Assembly (NCBI GenBank): GCA_946902985.2
Contig: OX336396.1
Coordinates: forward strand, 232,700,797-232,764,796
Reading direction: 5' to 3'
From: Meconema thalassinum
Lineage: Eukaryota > Arthropoda > Insecta > Orthoptera > Tettigoniidae
Length of the DNA stretch: 64,000 nt
The translations under genes and the position numbers were made by a program. The notes beneath the pieces are model-generated. The model did no database searches and had not been told where the DNA came from. It was given only the letters and a program-made list of their open reading frames with translations. Position 1 is the stretch's first letter. Each line of letters opens with the position of its first letter. Shown here piece after piece: positions 33,900 through 45,502 of this stretch.

Positions 33900-35115
33900 T
33901 CATTTGGAGGCGTGTCTCCTCCGCTCCTCCCAAAATCTCTTCATTCTCGCGGAATGTTCCCGCTTCCTCTCATCCGTCCACTTTTTTTTCCAGATTGTCG
34001 TAATGATCTTGGTTCGAACTTAACATTCTTGATTTTCGTCTGGCACTCAGTTCAGTCTTCGAAATTTTGTATACTGATAATTTGTAAGTCCCTTTGTACC
34101 TCTTTAAGCCATTCTGTGCCGCATTTGCTCTGTGTTATGATACTGAGTAGTTTCTTGGGCAATCTGGAGGTGGCCATCCTGTGGATGTGAGTGTAAAATT
34201 TGGTTCTGCGTTTTCTAATTTCTTCTGTTATCGTAATGGTGTTTTGATAGAGTTCAGTACTAGGTCTCTTCATCCAAATGCCGTTTCTGTTGATTGCTCC
34301 GTAGATCTTCCGGAGAATTTTTCGTTCCTGCTTTTCCGGTTCCCTAATCTTGGAATGACCATCGATTACTATTGTTTCAGCCGCATATGTTGCTTCTGGA
34401 AGAATAACTGTTTTATAATGTCGTAATTTAGCGTTTGTCGAAATGCATTTCTTGTTGTAATGGGCCCACGTTAGCCTGTAGGCCTTCTGGAGCTTAGTGA
34501 TTCTGTCTTCATTGGCGATTCGATTAAGTCCTGAGGGCTGTATAATTTCGCCAAGGTATTTAAAACTGCAGACTTGTGCGATTTTACCGTATTTGGTGTT
34601 TAAAGGGGATTTATTTTCTGGTCTTCTCTCCATATATTTGGTCTTGTCGTAAGATATATGTATTCCGGTCTTTTGTGCAATCTCATGGAGCTTTTTCACT
34701 GCGTAAGTCGCTTCCGATCTGTTGTCTGCGACAATTGCAATATCGTCCCCAAAAGCGAGACATTTGACTTTAGTTCTGTTCTCTTTTTTAATACCGATTT
34801 GAATGCCCTTCACAAGAGGTTCCCATTCCCTAATTATCCTCCTCAGAACCATATTGAAGAGGATTGGGGTAGTCCATCCCCCTGTCGGACTCCCGTCTTC
34901 ATTTCGAAGGGCTCTGATATTTCGTCCATGAATTTTCACTTTGGATTTTGTTCCAGTAAGTGTCTGTTCTATGATTTTGCGTGTCTTACGATCGATCCCA
35001 AACTCTTCCATGATTTTAAAGAGGGTGTCGCGGTCAACAGAGTCGTATGCTTTTCTGAAGTCGATGAATGCAATCACGGTATTTCTACATTTCCTCATTT
35101 GTAAGATCGTCTTTA
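33900..35115 (-). pseudogene. RTE reverse transcriptase remnant with altered catalytic motifs
   Basis: A long minus-strand frame (34052-35098) begins in motif A (IAFIDFRKAYDSVDR). It reaches motif B as GSPTGGWTTPILFN, where most family members have a GVRQGDSLSP-type block. Motif C is LAFGDDIAIV, so the usual FADD is FGDD, but the two aspartates remain. SFKYLGEIIQ, ERKILRKIYGA and KRRTKFYTHIHRM follow. The frame stops at a TGA (34052-34054) where relatives have a tryptophan. Beyond it, with a shift in an A8 run, the C-terminal RMKRFWEERRRHASK* block ends at 33900. The endonuclease and first part of the polymerase are missing; a (TTA)n tract lies at the 5' side. Confidence 0.85.
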
Positions 35116-35119
35116 GGCC

Positions 35120-35120
<1 letters not shown>

Positions 35121-35180
<60 letters not shown>

Positions 35181-35198
35181 GTTATTAATTATTATTAC
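35121..35198. repeat. (ATT)n microsatellite, about 26 units
   Basis: Nearly pure ATT repeats next to the 5' truncation point of the RTE remnant. Confidence 0.95.
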
Positions 35199-36397
35199 GC
35201 TCAGGGCCGCACAGATGGGAGAAGCCAACCGTTAGTCTTGTATTGTTTCGGGAAGCTACGACTGTGTTCGTACCTGGTCGGTGCTGCTCTCTGTGTCGCG
35301 AAACCATAGTACGCCGTCAGCTCAGTGTATTGACACACGGGAAGTGAAGGAACTGTACAATATCAAATTGCATCCACAGATCGCCGTTTAGTGACAAAAT
35401 AATTATGTTGTTTGATGAATAAAATTTATTTTTATCAGATGAGATATTTTAAAGGAACCTAACTGGATTCATTTTAGCATAATTTAGCACTAGAATTTGA
35501 TCTCTCGTGTGTTTGCGGTGAAAAATATTGTATAAGATGGATTTGGTTCTAACATACATTCATATAATGCATCAACTACGTCACTGTTATTAGCTTCCCC
35601 ACACTTCAGGTAATCATTCACATCCCCTCTTGCCTCGCGGTTCCGCTGCGCATCTGCTCGGAGAATCGGCCACGGCCGTCCACTTCCGGGATGGTGCTCA
35701 CTGCTCAGTGGGCCGCGGGCCCTCTGCACGCCCCCAGATGCGTTGTTAACAGTCTTTCTGTTTCTTCTTGTCTTTGCCTATGAGCTACGGCTCACCTTGA
35801 TTTTTATGCCAGCTGCATTCTAACTCTCCCCAACCTTAGCCTCTTCCAAAATTCCCCAGGCCATATTCTGGTCAGCTTGAATCTCATGTACCAACCCTTA
35901 CATTTATCCTATTAAGTTCCATGTCCTATTCCCCCTTGATAAAGCTCTAAAGGCCCCAAAATGGGAGCCGACAGACTAAAATAACGTAGCCGGCTTCGTT
36001 TGCTTGGGTCCTGAATACATTCATTAGAATGTCCAAATTTTCTGGGATCCATTCTTCTGGCATAGGTAGGAGAGCTCAGTCTCATTATTCACCCGACCGT
36101 GCAGAAGGTCATGTAGTTCTATTTTTTTTTTTTTGGTATGTTGTTTGGACCTCTGCCAATACCAAAACTTCCTCTCGGCACGCCGGAAGGCAGAGGTAGA
36201 TTTCACCGGGCAAACTAAGGGAAAGGCTATAATAGGCAAAATATGCAGGTTTTCGTAGAAGGATCAGACCTCATTTATTGCGAGAAAGTATTTTACAATG
36301 TAATTGGAGCTCAATTAACTTGTCTTTCGTCTTAGTATGCATATTTTTAACATTTTATTGTCTTAGGGGGACGGTAACCTTCTTGTCATTTGGGGTC
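35199..36397. other. Unassigned DNA
   Basis: No gene is recognised. A poly-T run lies at about 36121-36134, and a GC-richer segment ('ggccacggccgtccacttcc') at 35.62-35.73 kb resembles the distal S3 SINE body only slightly. Confidence 0.35.
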
Positions 36398-38265
36398 CAT
36401 TTTTATCCTATTTTCAATTTTGAAAAAATAGGCTTATGAGATCTCCTTTTGTCCGTGTGTGTGTGCGCGCGTGTGTGTGTGTGTCCCAAATAAATAATTT
36501 CTAAACGGCTGTAGCGATTTCAATGAAACTCGGTAAGTTCATAGCACTATTCCGGGCGACCCCGACCATGCCCTTCAAATTTTGTTCTGTCTCACCAATC
36601 CAACATGGCGGATGTGCGAAATATTTCACCAGCAATCAATATCTCCGAAACTATTGCCGATATCACCCTGGAATGTATTACGGTGATAAAGGAAACTACT
36701 AGAAGTTCACCTATGTGTCTCTTGATAAACTGGTAACTACAAAACCAACATGGCGGCCACGCGAATTTGCGACTTTTAAATAGACGTTTCTCGCGATTAA
36801 ACCAACCAAACGCACTAAAACTTGGTACAGTATATGTTCATACACTTTTAATGCACCGACATCTAACTTCGTTCAATTGTTTACATAACCACAAGATGGC
36901 GGCTGTGCGAAATATTTCATCGGCATTCTATATCTCTGAAACTATTAGCTGTATCACACTGAAATTTTGTACGGAGATAAACGGCACTACTGGAAGTTCA
37001 TCTATAAGATTTTCAAAAACCGGTTAACTACAAAACGAGCATGGCGGCCAAGTGAATTTGAAAATTTAAATAGACCTTTCTCGCGATTTATGTTCCAAAA
37101 ACATTGAAACTTGGTACAGGAAATGTTTATACACATTGTAATGCACTGGTATCTAATTTATTTCAAATGTTTACATAGCCTCAAGATGGCGGCTGTGCGA
37201 ATTTTAAAATTAAGTTTTTATTTCTTGTGTTGTAATCATGCGATCGAAGTGAAAGTTTGAATAATGAACCTACGCAATAATTTTCCTTTAATGGTACATG
37301 ACTCTATGGCCTATACATTTAACAATCCAACATGGCGACCATCCGAAATATTTAGTCGGCTCTGAATATCTACGAATCTATTAAAGCAATCAAACTGAAT
37401 ATTTTTATGCTCATAGGGGCTATGAACACAAGTTCACCTATAAGACTTTCAGTAACCTGGTGATCTCAAATTCAACATGACGGCGACGCGAATTATAAAT
37501 ATTCACATGAGCGTTTCTCCCAATTTAACCATCCGAGTACAGTGAAACTTGGTACAGTAAATCCTTATACGAATGATAGTTCATTTCAATTTTTTCCATA
37601 ACCACAAGATGGCAGCTGTGCGAATTTTAAAAATCTCGTTGTTACTTCTTGTGTCCTAATCATGCAATTGAAGGTTGAATGCTACACGTACACAATTATC
37701 TTCATGTAACAGTACATAACTCTTGGACCTACATATATAAAGTCCAACATGAGGATCATCCGAAATATTTGATCGGTTCTCAATGGTTGCGTTCACGGTA
37801 GCAAACAGTTGATGAACTGATGAAGAAAGTACGCTGTGAACGCGGTGTGATGGAGCGCTCCCTAAACATGTTCCATGGAGCGGACGCCATTTTATGGAGC
37901 GTAGAAAAACTTCGCTCCATGCACGGAACATGTTTAAAACCAACATGGCGTATAGCATAAAGTAGATTTGAACACAAATGTAAACATTGTGGAAATCGCT
38001 CAAAATAGTTCCTGAACTGATGAATACTGAAATAATAATGAAGAACACAACATCACGGTCCCTCTATAGCCTATAAAATGACCTGCATTGTGTTAAATTC
38101 GTGATATATCTTTATTCCGATTTACGGACCGCAGTTGCGACAAATTTTAACCTATGTGTGAAACAACATAACCTGATATATCGGATGATACAGCCTTTCT
38201 TTTGTTCCAAGTATTAAAAATTATATGAATTCAGGTGTGTGGTTTCCTGTTTAGTGGCAATGTGC

Positions 38266-38334
38266 ATTTTTAGCCTACTTTTCACATTTTGCAAAAATGA
38301 GGAAAAAGTAGACTTATGAGATCGGGCAAATGTG

Positions 38335-38385
<51 letters not shown>

Positions 38386-39732
38386 CTGTCTGTCTGTCCT
38401 TCTGTCTGTCTGTCTGGCTGTGTGTGTCCCCCCCCCCCCTATCAACTCCTAAACCGCTGGAGCAATCGAAACAAAATTTGGTAGGAGTAAATGTCTACAC
38501 CCGAATATCTCACGGCCATATTTGAAAACGATGTCAGTGCTACCAACTGCTAAAAAATCGCAATTGAAATTTGAGCTCCATGTTGGATATCTTGGAAGGT
38601 ATGAATGGGAGCTATTTCAAAATTGGCACACGTATAGATAATAATATTGCAGTTTAATTTCCAGGAGGCCATACGTGGCAGGGTTGCCAAAATGATTATA
38701 AGCCTGCTGATTGGTCCAATTTTTAAATGCATATAACTTCTACACTATCAATTGTAATTCAACCAAATTTCGTATGTTGTATGTGTACATAACCAGATAC
38801 GACTGAGCGTATTCTTGAGACCCACCAGGGCTGCCAACTGTTAATAAATGCTCCTAATTTATTTTATCCAAATACCAATATATCAGAAAGTATGCAAGCC
38901 GACAGCTTTAAACTATGCACACGTATAATACCTGACATTCTATATTAATTTGGAGTAACTTATATACGTCAGTGCTACCAACATGATTCTAAGCCTGCTG
39001 AGAGGTCCAACTTTAAATACACGTAACTTCCATACTATCATTTGGATTTCAACCAAATTTCGTATGTGCTATGTGTACCATAACAGATATGACTATGCGT
39101 ATTCTTAAGAGCAACCAGAGCTGCCAACTGTTAATATGTGCTGTCCCGATTTTTGTTACCCTAATATCAATATACAGTATCAGAAAGTATGCAAGCCAAT
39201 AACTCTAAACTTTGCACACGTATAGTACCTGGCATTCTAGATGAATTTGGAGTAACTAATATACATCAGTGCTGCCAACATGATTCTAAGCCTGCTGATA
39301 AGTCCAATTTTAAAATGCATGTAACTTCTATACTATCCAATGGATTTCATTCAAAATTGACACAACAATAGATCATATTATTTCAGATTATTTCTGACCA
39401 ATACATACTTGACATTGTTGCCAACATGATTTTACGTGCGCTGTTAGATCCAATGTTTAACTGCATGTAACGTCCATGCTATTCATTGGACTTCAACCAA
39501 ATTTTGTATTCTGTACCTTAAGAGATGGAACTAAGAATATATTCAGTCATCAGGTCTGCCAACTGTAGAGCTCTATCAGGCAACATTATGCAAGGTATAC
39601 AGTATTTCGAATTAATTAGAAATTTTGATATTAGCAACTTAATTTCGTCATTATTCTAGATAGGTTCATATACTGTAGAATAATCATTGGCATGAAAAGT
39701 AGGCTCTTTAGTTCGTCACGGAACTTCTTGTT
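38266..39732 (+). mobile_element. HINE copy 5, (TCTG)n subfamily, nested in the 7.5-kb transposon
   Basis: This is a close sister of the copy at 5790-7216 along its whole length. It shares the 5' block TTTTTAGCCTACTTTTCACA, the (TCTG)n tract (38335-38420), and the core segments 'ctgccaactgttaataaatg' and 'gcaagccgacagctttaaac'. The 3' end reads TGAAAAGTAGGCTCTTTAG, TTCGTCACGGAACT, CTTGTT. It differs by scattered substitutions and a longer microsatellite. Confidence 0.8.
38335..38420. repeat. (TCTG)n microsatellite inside HINE copy 5
   Basis: About 20 TCTG units with a few CCGT or CCTT interruptions, followed by a C9 run at 38430-38438. The equivalent tract in copy 2 is shorter, showing length variability at this position. 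Confidence 0.95.
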
Positions 39733-40159
39733 AAAGTTTTTAAATCAATGTTTCAGCGTTTTTTCATCACTTGTCTGGGGTAATTTGGTCTGAAAATACA
39801 ATTTTAACCTATGCTTTGGGCTAAATACTGTACCACGACGAATATATTTTTGTGTAGGCAGTATGGAGAGAATCAAACTTCAAGGCTACCGATACTGTAT
39901 AAAAATACCTTTCATTTGGAGCAAGCATAGGCTACCGGTACTGTATAAAAATACCTGCTTTGTACTGGGCCTACCCCAAATTCTGAATTATTTCAATACC
40001 GTAGGATACCGGTACTTGTTGGGTTAAGGATTAGTATGCAATAGGATATATGAATTGCCATAGGTCTGTCTGTGCCTGGCATTATTAGGTGATTCTTCCA
40101 ATAGAAAACTGTGTGTTTGGCTGATCAGAATGTAATGACTGGGAAATACTAGTAGCCTA

Positions 40160-41860
40160 TCAGTATTTTTCTTTTCATGGTATTATCAGACTTATCTTAA
40201 CAGTTCTCTTGCTTCTTGGATGCTGTTTAGGTCTAGATTAGCCTCCCCCCCCACCCCCCACCCCCCCTGGCTTTCAGCTTGGACTGAATGAAGTTAATTT
40301 GGTCATGTATAGGCCCTACCCTATAAATATGTTTCTATGTTTAAAAGAATCCAGCTTCCCTTGGTAAGCATTTCAAGTACCAGTAACCATTAGGCTACTT
40401 TTCTTTTCATGGTATTAGCAGCCTTATCTTAACAGTTATCTTGCTTCTTGGTTGCTGTTCAGGTCTAGATTAAACATCCACATTCCTTTCAATGTAATGA
40501 ATATTACCTACCGTACTGGTACCATTGGCTATAATTGGGCATGCTCAATAGCCAATGTTCACTGCAGTAGGCTACCAGTACCATACATCAAGAAGCTGGG
40601 AATGATTATGCACTGAAACTCAAGATATAATATATATATACTGTATATAAATTTCTTTTCTTACACAAGGAGAGAAAATTAAGCACTCTTCAGCATACTT
40701 TAGCACTTACCCAGTTTGTCCTTTATTTCCTTCACTTACGGTATCTCAACATGCCTGAGTATTAACATTTTGTGACAATTATTGTATGCACATACTGTAT
40801 TTTGTCCATGCTTCACCTAATCCAACACCAAAATTTCCATCCTTGACTTCCTTTTGTCAAACGAGCGATGATTTTCTCTCAGGGGACAGGTTAGGTCTCT
40901 GTACTCAAATAGGAACTGACTATTAGTAAAATGCATTATGAGAATGGATTTAGAAATTGTGACATAAGGCTAATTTATTTTATTCACTCTCTTGTGTGTA
41001 TGCTACATATTGATCTATATTTTAACAGTAGCCTAGGCTACAGGATACATTTCAAAATAATGTGGTGTCAGTAGTAGTGCATGTATTTTTAACTGAGGCT
41101 AGGATTGGGAAGGAGGCTTTAAGTTACAAGCTTAGTAACCTGTAAAGGAAATTGTTAGTAAAATGATAACTTAAAGGGAGTGAGGAGTCATGAATATTAC
41201 CTACTAGTACTGTACAGTAAAGGCTACAGTTAGGCAAGCTCACTAGCCTAGGTTCACTGCAGTAGGCTACCAAGAAGCTGGTAATGGCAAGGCCTATGTA
41301 CTGCAACTCAAGAAATATAATATATTTCTCTTCTTACACAAGCAGAGAAGATTGAGCACTGTTCAACACAGCACTTACCCAGTTTGTCAAATATTTTCTT
41401 ACCTTATCGCAGCTTGCCTGAATTTTAACACCTCATTACAGTGATGCTTCACTTTATAATCTGCATATTCTATCACACATCAGTATTTGCTGCTGACCAC
41501 AGAAGACCTGATGTTCTTGTACGGTGACTGAATGAACTATGTTTGTTACAAAACTACACCTATAGTTTTGCTGTACTGTAGTTTCATTTGTATTCAATCT
41601 GGTAATGAGCCTAGGTGGAAGATATTACTTCTTTTAACATTTAGTTTGCTGGTTCGTGCCAACCATCTCTCTACCAGGCACATATTGTTAGTAACCAAGT
41701 ATCAATGCCTTTAAGAGAGTGATGAGTCATGAATGTTACCTTCGGTAACGGTATGTAATTGTACGAGCCCACTAGCCAAGCCCCAATGAAGTACCAGTAT
41801 CGTACATCAAGCAGCTGGTAATGATTACGTACTGAAATTCAAGATAAAATGAAGTCATTG
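40160..41860. repeat. Degenerate long tandem units inside the 7.5-kb transposon
   Basis: Several segments recur in the same order. 'tcttttcatggtatta.cag' occurs at about 40168 and 40399. 'ttcactgcagtaggctacca' occurs at about 40558 and 41250. 'cacttacccagtttgtc' occurs near 40705 and 41373. 'atgaatrttacct' occurs near 40497, 41190 and 41731. 'aagctggkaatgattaygtactgaa' or close variants occur near 40591, 41274 and 41812. Units are about 540-690 bp and clearly diverged. Short strings rich in taccggtac/taggcctac recur as well. No coding sense is apparent. Confidence 0.6.
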
Positions 41861-42036
41861 CTGCTTTTCGGGTACAAAATTATAAATATATAAACACACT
41901 CCTGGAAAAAATTACATGTATTAGTTAGTTATCACACTTAAATGGGCAATGGGCAACTAATACATGTAACTGTTTCCAGGAGTGGGTTTACATAATAATT
42001 TTGTACCCCATGTTGACCGACTGAGAAGCAGCAAAG
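41857..42036. mobile_element. Near-palindromic MITE, about 180 bp
   Basis: The two halves are inverted copies. The left half reads GCTGCTTTTCGGGTACAAAA, then 'aaacacactcctgg' and 'acatgtattagttag'. The right half reads 'gcaactaatacatgt', 'ccaggagtgggttt', 'aattttgtacccc' and 'agaagcagc'. Arms are about 75 bp with small gaps, around a central 'ttaaatgggcaat'. It could fold into one long hairpin. Target duplication not determined. Confidence 0.7.
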
Positions 42037-42521
42037 ACAATCTGTATAGGCAACACTGAAAAAAAGAAAAAGAATGGCTTCAAATTATCACAGAAAAAAT
42101 GTATTCCTTAGCACTGCTTCATTTATCTTTGTTCCTAGGTGTCATTCATCCTGGTACTTTCCTGATTTTTATATCTTATTTTTTTCAGTTTATATTTTTG
42201 CAGTGTAGTTTCCTCTACCTCATTCTGTACTGCCCAGACTTAGGTAGCAATAATTTTAAAATGTCCTATTTTTTAATTCTTTCTATGTTAGTGGACCATT
42301 TGATGACATGATCTATTAAAAAATAAATGGTGAAAGCATCTTTTAGACAACTGTTTTCAACCAAAAATCTGTAGCCTAACATTTTTCATTTTCATTAGAT
42401 GAACACTAGCATATAGGGAATATGGTATGGAAACCAGTTGTGTATTGATAGGAGGAGAATGGACTGCCAAGTAAGAGACAAAGTTAATCCATCAACAGTT
42501 CATGTTGTGCCTTTCTCTTAA

Positions 42522-44148
42522 GCCTCTAACAGATAGGGAAGAAAAGGTTGAGAGATGGAAAGCTTACATAGAGAGTTTGTATCAGGGAAAGGAGATTGAG
42601 AATCATGTAATGGAAAGGGAGGAGGAAATTGATGAGGATGCGAAAGGAGATTTAATATTGAGATCAGAATTTGATAGAGCTTTGGAAGAACTAAGCAGGA
42701 ACAAAGCACCAGGCATAGATGATATACCGATTGAGTTGCTACGCTGCATAGGAGATGAAGGTCTGATCAGGTTATTTCACTTGGTGTGTAGGATTTATGA
42801 GACAGGTGAGGTACCCCCTGATTTCAAGAAGAATGTAATCATCCCTATACCAAAGAAAGTGGGAGCTGACAGATGTGAAGATTACCGTACAATAAGCTTG
42901 ATTACTCATGCTTCAAAGATCCTGTCTAGAATAATTTACAAGAGGATTGAAAGCCAGATAGAAACGGAGTTGGGTGAAGACCAGTTTGGTTTCAGGAGAA
43001 ATGTAGGAACAAGGGAAGCTGTACTAAGTCTTAGGCTGATTTTGGAAGGTAGAATAAGGAAAGATAAGAGAACGTTCATGGCTTTTGTAGACGTAGAAAA
43101 GGCTTTTGATAACGTTGATTGGACTAAATTGTTTGACATTTTGAAATCGATTGGAATAAAGTACAGGGATAGGAGGGTGATATACAATCTATACAGAAAC
43201 CAGACAGCAGTCATTCGAGTTGAAGGACATGAGAGAGAAGCTGGTATTCAGAAAGGTGTAAGGCAAGGCTGCAACTTATCACCCATACTTTTCAATCTTT
43301 ACATTGAACAAGCAATGAAGGAAATTAGAGAAATATGTAAAGTGGGAGTGAAGATTCAAGGAGAAATAATTTCAACTCTGAGATTTGCTGATGACATAGT
43401 CATCTTGGCCGACAAGCCTGAGGATTTGAATGAGTTTTTGAATGGTATGGACTCCGTCTTACGGAAAGAATTCATGATGAACATTAATAAATGTAAAACA
43501 AAAATACTGGAATGCAGCCGAAATAAATCAGAAACCTCTATGGAGATCAAATTGGCAGGTGAAAAGCTGAAGGAAGTAGGAGACTTCTGTTACTTAGGAA
43601 GCAGAATAACCAGTGATGGGCGAAGCAAAGAGGATATAAAAAGTAGGTTGGCGCAGGCAAAGAAAGCATTTCTACAAACGAGGAATCTGCTGACATCGAA
43701 TATAGATTTAGGTATTAGGAAGTCATTTTTGAAAGCCTTTGTCTGGAGCGTGGCGCTCTATGGAAGTGAAACTTGGACTATTGGTGTAGCAGAAAAGAGG
43801 AGAATTGAAGCATTTGAAATGTGGTGTTACAGGAGAATGATGAAGATCAGATGGGTAGATAGGGTTACAAACAAAGAGGTATTAAGACGAGTGGGAGAGG
43901 AGAGATTTTTCTGGCGACTGCTAATGAAGATAAGAGATAGGTTGGTAGGACACATACTAAGACACCCAGGAATAGCAAGCTTAGTTATGGAAGGAAGGAT
44001 CGAGGACAAGAACTGTAGGGGTAGACCAAGGTTAGAATATGTTAAACAGATTGCCTCGGATGTAGGGTGTGGTAGCTATGTAGAGATGAAACGATTAGCT
44101 CAGGACAGGGAGGCATGGAGAGCTGCATCAAACCAGTCAAAAGACTGA
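42522..44148 (+). CDS. RTE reverse transcriptase, open frame lacking endonuclease
   Basis: About 540 codons are uninterrupted to TGA 44146-44148. In order, the frame holds KAPGIDDIPIELLR (motif 0/1 region), VIIPIPKKVG, QFGFRRNVGTREAV, motif A FVDVEKAFDNVDW and motif B GVRQGCNLSPILFN. Motif C is RFADDIVILA with both catalytic aspartates, then motif D KCKTKIL and FCYLGSRIT. The C-terminal blocks are VALYGSETW, EMWCYRRMMKI, RLVGHILRHPG and GRPRLEYVKQI. All polymerase residues visible by eye are intact. The first Met in frame (42502) lies in flanking DNA, so this is not a natural start. The piece is best seen as a truncated but undamaged polymerase that could not insert itself without an endonuclease. 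Confidence 0.85.
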
Positions 44149-44169
44149 AGACTCAAACAACAACAACTG
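42522..44169 (+). mobile_element. 5'-truncated RTE retrotransposon, copy A
   Basis: Homology with the longer copy at 51570-54510 begins at GCCTCTAACAGATAGGG (42522) and runs to a (CAA)n tail at about 44153-44169. The endonuclease half is missing. The left flank ('ctttctctta') and right flank ('ctgatattgggg') show no obvious duplication. It lies inside the 7.5-kb inverted-repeat transposon, so it is younger than that insertion unless carried along by it. Confidence 0.85.
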
Positions 44170-45502
44170 ATATTGGGGTGTAAATAAGTAAGGCATAACA
44201 AGGATAATACAGGCTCATACCATGATTTCCTTTGCTTTAAATGAGGGACCCAGAAATGTTATTTCTAGATGCTGGTTATAATTTTAAAGTGTGGAACCTT
44301 GAGGTCATCTGACCTTATTAGATAGGGGAAGGGTAATGGTCCAGGTAAATACCTCTAGTTGACAGGTAGGGACAATGTGATTTATATTCTTGTAATGTTT
44401 CAAATTAATTTTGCTATCTAACCTGATTTTTTGTAAATACAATTAATTTTTATAGTACAGTAACTAAAATCTGTATAGCACGGTTAAGCTGATGAATAAA
44501 TCCAAAAGCTTCAAATCCTTGAGACGAAAACTAGAGTGAAAAAGAAAAGATATAAGAAGTAGGAAAGTATCAGCATGAAGGATACATAGGAACAAATTAA
44601 ATAGATGAAGCAATGCTAACAAATAATGAAGTCATCATGTGTGGATGACTGGTAAGAGGTTTACTGCTAGACTTACAGATTCTTGACCCTTCTCATAGGT
44701 TATAACCCTACAATAATAAAATCAAAGCTATATTGATTTTCTTGAATAAATATTCTGTCTATTGAGACATAGGCCTAACCTACCTTGTTAAATTTGAAGG
44801 GATTAAAATTACTTCAATTATCATAAGTCTTGGGATATACCACCTTAATATACCGTACCATACGTTAAACTGTTAAGTTTTTTTTACCGTAGCCGAACTA
44901 GCATAATACAATAAATGCAGTATCAGAAAGGCAAGAAATTTACGTACGTAGGCCTAATATTATCGGGAGCAAGGTATGGTTTGATACATGTTCACAGCCT
45001 TCGGTACATAGTTTCAGACCAATCTCGTTCCGAGTTGCAAAACTAAAGGTAAATTAGATACTGATCTAATATCAGCATTCACTCTCACAAGATTATCTGA
45101 TCATTTCAACATCGCAGGCTCGAGGATAGTACATCGCCCTTGTCCACTTTCGAACAACGCGCGCTGCTACATTTCAGATGGAGCAAACCGTTCACAGGTA
45201 CACGTAAAACCTGATCCCGCTCCCGATGCATCAGCTTTGGAGCAGTTGATCAACTGTTTGCTACCGTGAACGCAACCAATATCTACGAATCTATTACAGC
45301 AATCAAACTGAAATTTTGTATGTTGATAGAGGCAATTAACATAAGTAGGATATATGAAAATAGGTTGTATAGTTCTTCACGGAACTACTTGTTACACTTG
45401 TGGTCACACCGTCCGTATGCAAGGTTTGGAACTGATGTGTAACTATCTAACAGTCTGTTACTTCTTCACGTCAAATTTTATCTCCCGCAGAGATGTTGGT
45501 TG

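Larger units (their letters stand above)
37785..45277. mobile_element. 7.5-kb DNA transposon with 29-bp perfect terminal inverted repeats
   Basis: The left end GGTTGCGTTCACGGTAGCAA (37785 onward) matches the reverse complement of 45249-45277 for 29 bp without mismatch, and to about 36 bp with one. The inferred target duplication is AAT (37782-37784 and 45278-45280), since the interrupted HINE reads ..ctcAATatc.. in other copies. A sub-terminal hairpin lies near 37866-37937 (AACATGTTCCATGGAGCG against CGCTCCatgcacGGAACATGTT). No transposase was recognised in about 4.3 kb that remains after removing the nested HINE and RTE. A 3-bp duplication would suit PIF/Harbinger-like elements, but AAT is not the usual TWA, so the superfamily is left open. 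The right part (44.17-45.25 kb) shows no feature. Confidence 0.85.
36398..45393 (+). mobile_element. HINE copy 4, split by a 7.5-kb inverted-repeat transposon
   Basis: The 5' end (TTTTTATCCTATTTTCAATT near 36400, folding onto AAAAAATAGGCTTATGAG) and the (GT)n tract at 36455-36484 are as in copy 1. Internal units carry an AAnATGGCGGC-like box with ATG at 36605, 36750, 36896, 37041, 37186, 37332, 37477, 37609 and 37749. The element is interrupted after 'ttctcaat' (37784) and resumes at 45278 with 'aatatctacgaatctattac', exactly the sequence expected from copies 1 and 5. It ends with TATAGTTCTTCACGGAACTA and CTTGTT at 45393. Without the insertion it is about 1.5 kb. No protein is encoded. Confidence 0.85.

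Noticed and set aside
34658..35309. Plus-strand frames of 148 and 122 codons
   Set aside because: They are antisense shadows of the RTE reverse transcriptase remnant, one of them running into the ATT microsatellite.
38316..38525. Plus-strand frame rich in Cys-Leu-Ser-Val repeats
   Set aside because: It is a translation of the (TCTG)n microsatellite within a HINE.
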